Positions 25,465-33,900 of a DNA stretch of 64,000 bases are shown here, piece after piece; position 1 is the stretch's first letter; each line of letters starts with the position of its first letter. The position numbers were made by a program, and so were the translations under genes. Location: NCBI RefSeq assembly GCF_001891125.1, contig NZ_CP015247.1:762501-826500 (forward strand), read 5' to 3'. The notes beneath the pieces were generated by a model. It was not told where the DNA came from. It ran no database searches and saw only the letters and a list, made by a program, of their open reading frames with translations. Origin of the DNA: Leuconostoc suionicum (GTDB lineage Bacteria; Bacillota; Bacilli; Lactobacillales; Lactobacillaceae).

Positions 25465-25537
25465 TTGATATGAAATTAAGATATGATATAATATTTTTCG
25501 TACACTATGTCGCTTTAATAACATAGTGTACGAAAAA
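25465..25537 (+). promoter_or_regulatory. MMPL promoter with a long inverted-repeat operator
   Basis: TTGATA (25465-25470), 16 bases, TATAAT (25487-25492). Immediately downstream a perfect 17-base inverted repeat (25494-25510 and 25521-25537) flanks a 10-base spacer; each arm contains GTACACTATGT or its complement. The repeat covers the start point and would also fold as a stable 5' hairpin in the transcript, six bases before the GGAGG of the MMPL gene. Confidence 0.75.
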
Positions 25538-25555
25538 TTACTGGAGGACACTAGA

Positions 25556-28500
25556 GTGAAGGGTAGCAAAAGAACTTTTCTCGTACAAGCTGTTATTTGG
25601 CTAATTATTATGATTTCGGCAATCATATATTTGCCAAATACAAGTCAGCTTATTAAAGAAAAAGGTGATACAAGTTTACCAAGCGCTGTTAAAAGCGAGG
25701 TAGCGCAAAAAATTCAAGACAATTGGGGCAAGGGTCAAGATAATACGCGGCAAGTAATCGTTGTTTTCAACAATGGTAATGAAAAAATAACTGCTAGTCA
25801 GGAAAAAAACATTGCGAAAACAGTCGATCACTTTAAGAAAAATAAATCCACTTATCACATCAAGTCAATTTTAGCTCCAGAAGATGGTGCTGAAGCTAAG
25901 GAACAATTGCTTTCTAAAGATAAGACAACAGAATTAGTTCAGCTAACAGTGGATAAAAAACAGTCTGTCAGTCAAATGACAGAGACTTTAACCAAGCAGG
26001 CTAAAACTGATGGTGTTAAAACCTATATTACAGGTAGCGATATTCTCGAAGATGACTTTTCTGAAGAAATCGAAAAAGGATTGCATAAGACAGAATGGAT
26101 AACTGTTGTATTTATTTTCTTAGTGTTAATGGTCGTCTTTAGATCAGTAATTACGCCGATTGTATCACTATTTTCAGTGGGCGTATCGTTTATTACATCG
26201 CTAAGTGTAGTCATGAACTTAGTCGATAAGTTTAATTTCCCACTTTCCAATTTCACGCAGGTATTTATGGTGGTTGTGTTATTTGGAATAGGAACCGACT
26301 ATAACATACTTTTGTTTGACCAGTTTAAGGAAGAACTGAATGCAGGTTATGAAAAGCTAGAAGCGACGAAACGAGCACTGAAAACTGCAGGACGAACAAT
26401 ATTGTATAGTGGAATATCTGTACTTATCGGTTTTGCTACATTAGAGTTAGCGAAGTTTTCAATTTATAAGTCAGCAGTAGGTGTATCAATTGCTGTCGCA
26501 GTTTTGCTTCTTGTGCTATTGACACTCAATCCATTCTTCATGGTCATCTTTGGTAAATACTTGTTTTGGCCAAGTAAAAAATTTGCTGAAACATCACAAA
26601 GCAAATTGTGGCATGGTATCGCTAAGAAGTCTATCAAATATCCATTGATAGCATTATTCACAGTTGTGATAATGGCTATTCCATTATTTGCGAGTTACAA
26701 CAGTCAATTAAATTATGATACCTTGACAGAACTTGGGGACGACATTCCGGCCAAAAAAGGTTTTAAAGTTGTTCAGAAGCATTTCTCAGAAGGAACAGCG
26801 GAGCCATCAACATTATACATAAAATCAAAAAATCGATTGGATAATGACGATAGTCTTCAAACCATTGATAGTTTGGCGGAAAAATTGAAAAAAACCAAAG
26901 GCGTTAAGACGGTTACGTCGGCGACACGTCCTGGCGGTTCCAAGATAAAGGAACTATATGTTCGTAATCAATTAGGAACTGTTACGGACGGTTTGAAAAG
27001 TGCAATTTCTGGTACAAAATCTATTGGCAATGGTTTGAATGAGGCAAGTGGTCAATTATCAGCTGGTAGCATAAATGAGGGCATTGCCGGTGCCAAACAG
27101 TTAGCTGATGGTTCTGCAGAATTAAAGAACGGTAGTGCGCAACTGAGTTCTGGTGCAAATGAGTTAAACAACGGTATAGGGACACTATCTTCTGGCACAT
27201 CCGGGTTAGCTGAGGGGTTAGCAACTTTGGATAGCAATAAGGCGGCCATTCAGTCAGGAGTAGGCACATTAAATACTGGTGTAAACAGTTTGAGTACCGG
27301 TTCTGCACAAATTACAAGTGGTCTAAAGCAATTAGAGTCAGAACTCAGCGCACAATCTGGTAATGATGTAGCGGGACAGCAGAGTCAAATTAACGAATTG
27401 AAAGAAAGCTTACAAAGTTTGAACGGAGCCATGGCGTCATTATCTAAGGGTTCAGATAATAATGACAGTCTGTCTAAGCTCAACAATACTTCTAGTCTTT
27501 TAACAACGGCTAGTGCTAATGTACAGACAGATGCCAGTGATTTAAAAAATTCATTAAATGCAGCATTGAATAACAATAGTTCACTTAATGTACTTTCTGA
27601 CAATGATATTAATAATGTTATTAGTAGTATTAATAGTAAGTCAGCACTAAGTAATGAGCAGCAAGCTGCATTAAGGTCAGCACTACAAGCACAATCAAAG
27701 TCCATCAATACGCAAATCAGTGCAGCACAAAGTGCTAACAAAAATAATATTACTGCAGCAAGCACGGCTGCACAAAAGCTGGAAAATGACATGTCTGCTT
27801 TCCAACAAACTGGTAATGAACTTACTGAAGAGTTGAGCAATCTGAGGACATTTGCCGAACAAATGTCTAGCATAGGCACATTGTCGGCAAGCTCAATTAA
27901 AGCTAACACAGCCTCAATTGCAGCACTAGATAAACTTAGTGAAGCTATTTCTGGCACACAACAAATATTGACGGCATTACGGGGGACGAAAGATCAATCT
28001 GGACTAGTTAGCGGTTCACAGCAACTAACTGAAGGGTTATCACAGCTAAATAGCGGTGTATCAGATATGCAAAGTCAAATGCAGCAGTACACGAACGGTG
28101 TTTCTAGTGCATCTTCAGGTGCAACGGCTCTTAATAATGGGATTACAGAGATTAAGTCAGGCAGTCAGAGCTTAGCTGATAATCAGAGTCAATTAACCTC
28201 CGGTATTGATACACTCAATAGTGGTCAACAAACGATGTATAATTCATTGAAAGCTACAGGTGGACAAGTGCAATCTCTTCAAGAAGGATTGAGTGAAGCA
28301 AGCCAAGGCACAGTGCAAATCAGCAGTGGTTTAGAATCAGCTAATGATTATTTAATCGGCTTGAAGGGATCTTCAGCTGCTAATACTTACTACGTGCCAA
28401 AGAATGTACTCAATGGGAAAGAATATAAATCTGCGCTAGATGCATATATGTCAGAGAATAAGAAAGCAACTAGCTTGAACATTATTCTAGATAGTAATCC

Positions 28501-29158
28501 TAATTCCGAAAAGGCAATGAAAAAAGTTTCTCAGCTACAAAGTCAAGTTGAGGGTGCCTTGAAAGGAACAGGACTCGCCAGCGCAGTTGCCGCAATTGGA
28601 GGGCAAACTTCGAGAACGAATGATACTAGAACAATTGCCTCAGCGGATTTCATTAGAACTGGTATTATTATGGTTGTTGGTATATTAATCGCTTTGATTT
28701 TTATCACCAAATCATTATTGCAACCACTATATATCATGGGGACTTTGCTAGTATCTTATATTATGGCGTTAAGTCTTACTCAGATTATCAGCCATATTTT
28801 CCTGAAGCAAGATATGCTTTCTTGGACAACCCCATTTTTCGCATTTATTATGTTATTAGCTTTGGGTGTTGATTATAGTATTTTCTTAATGATGAAGTAT
28901 CGTGATCTACAAAAAGAAATTCCTTCAGCTAGAGATAGAATTCTTAGGGCTACGGGTATAATTGGCGTTGTAGTGTTGTCTGCAGCACTTATTTTAGGCG
29001 GAACCTTTGCAGCGCTAATACCTTCTGGCGTGCTAACGTTAATTCAGGTAGCAATCACGGTAATATTTGGCTTAATAATATTAATCATTGTATTACCAAT
29101 TGTGATACCAAGTATGATTTCTTTGACATATCCTATTAAAAGTATGAAGCGTCACTGA
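25556..29158 (+). CDS. MMPL-family RND-type membrane protein with long coiled/low-complexity loop
   Basis: The 1200-residue protein has an N-terminal helix, an outer domain, a first helix bundle (about 170-355), then an unusually long extracytoplasmic region (about 475-950) rich in Ser, Gly, Asn, Gln and Ala with recurrent LxxGxxxLxxG heptad-like units, and a second helix bundle at the C-terminus containing FFAFIMLLALGVDYSIFL. This is the MMPL/YdgH layout seen in Firmicutes. GTG at 25556 is the start, with GGAGG eight bases before it. MMPL proteins export lipids or hydrophobic compounds; the cargo here is unknown. Likely controlled by the divergent TetR protein. Confidence 0.82.
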   Translation: MKGSKRTFLVQAVIWLIIMISAIIYLPNTSQLIKEKGDTSLPSAVKSEVAQKIQDNWGKGQDNTRQVIVVFNNGNEKITASQEKNIAKTVDHFKKNKSTYHIKSILAPEDGAEAKEQLLSKDKTTELVQLTVDKKQSVSQMTETLTKQAKTDGVKTYITGSDILEDDFSEEIEKGLHKTEWITVVFIFLVLMVVFRSVITPIVSLFSVGVSFITSLSVVMNLVDKFNFPLSNFTQVFMVVVLFGIGTDYNILLFDQFKEELNAGYEKLEATKRALKTAGRTILYSGISVLIGFATLELAKFSIYKSAVGVSIAVAVLLLVLLTLNPFFMVIFGKYLFWPSKKFAETSQSKLWHGIAKKSIKYPLIALFTVVIMAIPLFASYNSQLNYDTLTELGDDIPAKKGFKVVQKHFSEGTAEPSTLYIKSKNRLDNDDSLQTIDSLAEKLKKTKGVKTVTSATRPGGSKIKELYVRNQLGTVTDGLKSAISGTKSIGNGLNEASGQLSAGSINEGIAGAKQLADGSAELKNGSAQLSSGANELNNGIGTLSSGTSGLAEGLATLDSNKAAIQSGVGTLNTGVNSLSTGSAQITSGLKQLESELSAQSGNDVAGQQSQINELKESLQSLNGAMASLSKGSDNNDSLSKLNNTSSLLTTASANVQTDASDLKNSLNAALNNNSSLNVLSDNDINNVISSINSKSALSNEQQAALRSALQAQSKSINTQISAAQSANKNNITAASTAAQKLENDMSAFQQTGNELTEELSNLRTFAEQMSSIGTLSASSIKANTASIAALDKLSEAISGTQQILTALRGTKDQSGLVSGSQQLTEGLSQLNSGVSDMQSQMQQYTNGVSSASSGATALNNGITEIKSGSQSLADNQSQLTSGIDTLNSGQQTMYNSLKATGGQVQSLQEGLSEASQGTVQISSGLESANDYLIGLKGSSAANTYYVPKNVLNGKEYKSALDAYMSENKKATSLNIILDSNPNSEKAMKKVSQLQSQVEGALKGTGLASAVAAIGGQTSRTNDTRTIASADFIRTGIIMVVGILIALIFITKSLLQPLYIMGTLLVSYIMALSLTQIISHIFLKQDMLSWTTPFFAFIMLLALGVDYSIFLMMKYRDLQKEIPSARDRILRATGIIGVVVLSAALILGGTFAALIPSGVLTLIQVAITVIFGLIILIIVLPIVIPSMISLTYPIKSMKRH

Positions 29159-29182
29159 TAGGTTTGTTATTGATAATAGAAT

Positions 29183-29212
29183 AAAAGTTGTGCAAAAGGC
29201 ACGGCTTTTTTG
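29183..29212 (+). terminator. Terminator after the MMPL gene
   Basis: AGTTGTGC pairs with GCACGGCT (two G-U pairs) and is followed by six Ts. Confidence 0.6.
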
Positions 29213-29222
29213 TTAAAAACAA

Positions 29223-29261
29223 TTGTAAGCGCTTGCAATTTGGTGGAAGGTGTTGTATACT
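29223..29261 (+). promoter_or_regulatory. usp promoter overlapped by a cre site
   Basis: TTGTAAGCGCTTGCA (29223-29237) matches the cre consensus fully and is nearly palindromic. It overlaps the -35 box TTGCAA (29233-29238), which is 17 bases from TATACT (29256-29261). CcpA binding here should repress the leader and usp gene in preferred sugar. Confidence 0.75.
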
Positions 29262-29267
29262 TTAGGC

Positions 29268-29500
29268 ATAGATTAGAAGAAGTTCTGTAGCAACGCAGTT
29301 GCTAGACTTATTTCACGTAAGTGGTATAAATGGATTTCTACTAATCCAAGAGACAACTTGCTCGTTGTTTATATTATGAAGTTAAGTGAATGCTACGTGC
29401 ATGATGTTAATTGATTAGTTTAAGCAGAATAATAATATTTGGCCAAGTGAAAGCCTTGGGGGATGTTGTTAAGGGGTGAGTTGTTTTTTTATTGTTTAAA
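29268..29500 (+). ncRNA. Structured leader RNA of usp, Lacto-usp/6S-like candidate
   Basis: About 300 bases separate the promoter from the usp start and hold no gene. The leader has several complementary segments: TAGCAAC/GTTGCTA (29289-29305), GGATT/AATCC, GACAAC/GTTGTT, CCAAG/CTTGG, and a longer-range alternative of GTAGCA near 29288 with TGCTAC near 29390. The Lacto-usp motif is a published conserved RNA found in 5' regions of usp genes of lactic acid bacteria and has been suggested to be their 6S RNA. Position and gene context fit; I could not verify the covariance model. Boundaries are approximate. Confidence 0.5.
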
Positions 29501-29564
29501 GTATTCTTACGCTTAAGGTGGTGTTAAGATTGGCTACCTTATGTTTACTGGAAAGGAAATGCTC

Positions 29565-29996
29565 ATGATTAATACAATTGTTGTTGCGACTGATGGCAGT
29601 GAGGCAGCTATGAGGGCTGTGGAATACAGCAGCCAGTTAGCTAAGAAGTTTAATGCAAAGATAGAAATTATTAGTGTCATTCAGTATTCTACTGTTGCCT
29701 ATCATGATGGCAGCCAGATTTTCTATGCCTCGATGACAGATAGCTTGACAAAGTTAGCATCAGATAATCTTTCCAAAGCAGCATCTGTTGTTGAGCCAAC
29801 TGGTGTACCATTTGACACACATATCTTTAAAGGGGATGCTCGCTTCGTTTTGGTTAACGAAGTGATAGAAAATTATAATCCAGACTTGATTGTGATGGGA
29901 AAAACAGGCACAACGGTCTTGACGCGAATGTTTATTGGTTCTACTGCACGTTATGTATCTGAACGTGCGGATACAAATGTCTTGCTTGTAAAATAA
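29565..29996 (+). CDS. Universal stress protein (UspA family)
   Basis: The 143-residue cytoplasmic protein has the Usp fold: IVVATDGSEAAMRAVEYS at the start and the ATP-binding pattern GKTGTTVLTRMFIGS (G-2x-G-9x-G-S) near residues 113-127, followed by VLLVK at the end. Two nearby in-frame ATGs (29559, 29565) exist; 29565 has the better distance to AAAGG. It is monocistronic with a long leader and cre-controlled promoter, and a terminator follows. Confidence 0.9.
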   Translation: MINTIVVATDGSEAAMRAVEYSSQLAKKFNAKIEIISVIQYSTVAYHDGSQIFYASMTDSLTKLASDNLSKAASVVEPTGVPFDTHIFKGDARFVLVNEVIENYNPDLIVMGKTGTTVLTRMFIGSTARYVSERADTNVLLVK

Positions 29997-30006
29997 TTGT
30001 AGTTCA

Positions 30007-30042
30007 TAAAAAACATCTAATTATGCAAATTAGGTGTTTTTT
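30007..30042 (+). terminator. Terminator after usp
   Basis: AAAACATCTAATT pairs with AATTAGGTGTTTT and runs into Ts. Confidence 0.85.
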
Positions 30043-30067
30043 TGCTGTTTAAGTTTGCATAAATTAA

Positions 30068-30193
30068 CTATTTATGATGATGCATCCAGAACAAATAGCC
30101 ACCCATAATAACTAGTATTGCTGTAAGTAGTGTATAAATAAGGATGTAAACATATCTGATGTGTGCCACAATGTAATTTAAAAAATGGGCCAT
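30068..30193 (-). CDS. Small single-pass membrane protein, hypothetical
   Basis: A 41-codon frame on the minus strand encodes MAHFLNYIVAHIRYVYIL followed by a hydrophobic stretch and WMHHHK at the end. It would form one transmembrane helix (about residues 13-36) with a His-rich tail. The RBS (GAGAG, four to eight bases upstream) is moderate. It lies alone between usp and the PH-domain gene; no function is assigned. A chance ORF cannot be excluded. Confidence 0.4.
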   Translation of the reverse strand: MAHFLNYIVAHIRYVYILIYTLLTAILVIMGGYLFWMHHHK

Positions 30194-30321
30194 GTTTTCT
30201 CTCGCTTATTAGAATTTTTATTATAAGTTTATATGATTGATATGTACGCCCAATAAGGGCATTTAATTATACTTCAGCACATATAACTAAATGGTTTTCA
30301 ACACAGTTGAATGGTTGTTTA

Positions 30322-30699
30322 TTATAAAACTTTTTGAGCTAATAATTTCTGTACTTCTGTTAATGTTTGCCCCTTTTTAAACTGTATTTTTTCTGATGGC
30401 TCTGTTTGCCCAGATATCCAGATTTTTACTTCTCCATCAAGATCAAAGTGACCACTAGTTTCGGTAGAAAACCTTGTAATAGAATGGTAGGCGATAGATT
30501 TATACTCAACTTTTTTTCCTGTAAATCCTTGAATATCACTTAAAATAAGCCTCTTGTTTGTAAAAATAACCAAGTCACGTACAAGGCGGAATGCGTTTTC
30601 GACTATTTCTGATTCAATTAAAAGAGGCTCAATCTCTTTTTGGACACTTGCTACAGGAACGCTTGAAGCATTACCAATTAATCCATTTAATAAACCCAT
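30322..30699 (-). CDS. PH-domain protein (bPH_1/PF08000-like)
   Basis: The 125-residue cytoplasmic protein consists of one bacterial pleckstrin-homology-like domain: LVRDLVIFTNKRLILSDIQG, EYKSIAYHSITRFSTET and EVKIWISG are the strand patterns of this family. The start at 30699 (MGLLNGLIGN) has AGGA six bases upstream; a longer frame reaches 30714. The family has no established biochemical role. It is monocistronic and divergent from gltB. The region 30700-30953 carries a TATAAT at 30871-30876 but no gene. Confidence 0.8.
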   Translation of the reverse strand: MGLLNGLIGNASSVPVASVQKEIEPLLIESEIVENAFRLVRDLVIFTNKRLILSDIQGFTGKKVEYKSIAYHSITRFSTETSGHFDLDGEVKIWISGQTEPSEKIQFKKGQTLTEVQKLLAQKVL

Positions 30700-30953
30700 A
30701 CTCATTCCTTTCATTTATACTAATTTGAATATTTATCCATTACCTTCATTCTATCAATAGAAAAATAAAAAGCAAAAGAACTGCATAACATATTAAAAAT
30801 TTGGTTAATCATATCAAGCTTTATGAGTATTTTATTCCAAAATTATATCAAAATATTAAAAAAATAAGAGTATAATTATAAAAAGTTTTAATTTTTTCGT
30901 TTTGTGTTCAATATACGTTGAGCCTAAATTAAGAAGAAGTGCGGGGAAAAAGA

Positions 30954-33900
30954 ATGAAGCAATCAAAACTTCGTGAGCAAATGACAGTTAATGCGCCACT
31001 CTGGGATGAATCTCTCGAACACGATGCATGTGGTATGGGATTTATTGCGCAACGGTATGGTCTAGCATCTCATGAACTTGTTGAACGAGCTATTACATTA
31101 TTAACTAGAATGAATCATCGAGGAGGAACAGGATCAGAACCAGATACAGGTGATGGGGCTGGGTTGCTAATGACAATCCCTGACAAATTTTTCAAAAAAA
31201 TGGCCAAAAAAGAAGGTGTCTCTCTACCACGGGCAGGCGAATATGCCGTGGCCATGCTATTCTTACCCTTTGATGCTGTGGCTAAAAAGAAAGTCTTAGA
31301 TAAAATCATTGTTGAGATTATTGCGGGTGGATTTGAGTACATTTTTGATAGAGATGTACCATTTGATTTTGATGCTTGTGGTCCTACTGCGCAAAAGGCT
31401 ATGCCAGGATTTCGACAGGTATTTATTAAAAAACCGCAGCATGTTGCCTCAGGTAGAGCTTTTGATGATGCACTATTCACTTTACGTCGTCATTTAGAAG
31501 ATATGATTTCAGACGAAGATATGTATATTGCATCGTTGTCAGCTAAGACAATTACATATAAAGGTATGCTTCATGCCTATCAAGTTGGACAATTCTTTTT
31601 GGATTTACATGATAAAGATGTGGAAGCCAAAATAGCGCTAACGCATTCACGTTTTTCTACTAATACTTTTCCGTCTTGGGACCGTGCACAGCCATTTCGT
31701 TTTTTGGCACATAATGGTGAAATTAATACTCTGCAAGGTGATGTTAATTGGATGAAAACGCATGGGGTTGCGATTTATAATGAAGAGAATTCCGACTCTG
31801 CCATGATGGAAAATACAATGGAACACTTGTATCGACATGGTCGCTCAATACCGCAAGCCCTATTAATGATGGTGCCAGAAGCACATTCAAAAGAAGCGAA
31901 TGTATCAGATGGGTTGGCTGCCTTTACAGAATATAATGAATCATTTATGGCACCTTGGGATGGTCCGGCTGCTGTTGTCTTTACTGATGGAGATATTGTT
32001 GGTGCAAGATTAGATCGTAATGGGTTACGTCCATCGCGTTATTTGATTACTGATGATGGGTATATCATTTTATCCTCTGAATCTGGAGTCGTTGATGTAC
32101 CTGCTAGTTCAATTATCGAAAAAGGTGTACTTGGACCGGCTAATATGATTCTTGTAGATACAAAAACCGGAATTTTCACTAGAAATGAAGAAGTGAAACA
32201 TCATTTTGCTACACAACATCCTTATCGGCAATGGCTCAATGATCATCAAGAAACATTACAAGAACTACCAAATCAAAATTTATTAGAAAAACGTTTAAAT
32301 AATAAAGAAAGATTGACTCTTTTCAAACGTTTCGGTTATACGCAAGAAGTTATTGATGGTGCAGTTTTAAAAATGGCTAATACTGGACAAGAACCAACTG
32401 TTGCTATGGGATATGATTCTCCATTAGCAATTTTGTCGGACAAACCACAAGGATTGTTCACATTTTTCAAACAACAATTTGCACAAGTCACCAACCCACC
32501 AATTGATGCACTTCGTGAGCATCTAGTCATTGCAACACAAATGTATTTAGGCAGGGAGGTTGATTTTCAACAGGATTTACCAGAAAATGCTAGCAAGTTA
32601 AGAATTGACTCACCAATTCTTTCACCAGCTGATTTTGCTAAAATCGCACATATCTCCAATTCTAAACAAAAAATTGCGCTTATCAAGCTAGCTTATAACT
32701 TAACCGGATTAGCAAATGGGCGATTGGAACGTGCTCTAATTGGTATTAATCAACAAGCCGATGCAGCAATTGCGTCTGGTGCAACAATTCTGATTCTATC
32801 TGATCGTGAGGTAACCAAAAACCAGCTGACAGTGCCGGCTCTTCTGGCTGTGTCTTCACTAAAAAATTATTTGGCAGCCAACGGAAACGCCACAAATGCT
32901 TCAATTGTATTAAACACAGCGGAAGCCATTGAAACTCATCATTTTGCAACGTTGGTTGGATACGGCGCAGCCGCGATATATCCGCGTGGTGCCTACAGAA
33001 TTTTAGAAGCATACGATATAAATGATGCAGCACATCAAGAAAACTATCGTGTAGCTGCTGAAAAAGGTATCGTTAAGATTATGGCCAAAATGGGTATTTC
33101 GACGATTCAAGGCTATTATGGAGCGCAATTATTCGAAGCGATTGGTTTATCAAAAAATGTAGTTGATACCTACTTTACCGGTACACATTCACGAATTGGT
33201 GGTTTAGACTTAAATCAAATTGAGGAAGAATACTTAAAACGTTATACAGCAGCGTATGACGAATCTCAAGACGACCCAATTCCTTCAGGTGGTGCTTATT
33301 CATTACGAGAAGATGGTGAATACCATCTATATAATCAAATGATGATGTATAAATTTCAAACGGCGGTCCGGACTGGAAATGAAGAACTTTTCAAGGAGTA
33401 TGTGGCTGACATTCATGAAGCGGAGCATAAACATCCTGGTACTATTCGGTCGATGTGGGAAATTGTGTCTAATCGTCAACCCATTGACATTCATGAAGTA
33501 GAGCGTGTTGAAAATATAGTGAAGCGCTTTAAGGTTGGCGCGATGTCATTTGGTGCATTATCCCAAGAAGCTCATGAGACTATGGCTGTGGCAATGAACA
33601 GATTAGGTGCTAAATCAAATTCTGGTGAAGGAGGCGAAAACAGAAAACGTTTTCACACAAATAAAAATTCTAAGATTAAGCAAGTTGCCTCATCACGTTT
33701 TGGTGTTAACGCAGAATACTTGATGTCAGCCGAAGAAATTCAAATCAAAATGGCACAAGGTGCCAAGCCAGGCGAAGGTGGACAATTAGCTGGGAATAAA
33801 GTGTTTCCTTGGATTGCCGAAACACGTGGTTCAACACCAGGGGTACGCTTAATTTCTCCGCCACCACATCATGATATCTATTCAATTGAAGATTTAAAGC

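Noticed and set aside
27385-27957. 190-codon open frame on the minus strand inside the MMPL gene
   Set aside because: It is antisense to the Ser/Gly/Asn repeat region, whose codon bias leaves the opposite frame open and Leu/Ala/Ser-rich. No RBS and no family pattern.
26400-28400. Possible tandem DNA repeats in the MMPL gene
   Set aside because: The periodicity is at protein level; nucleotide copies are too diverged to be called repeats.
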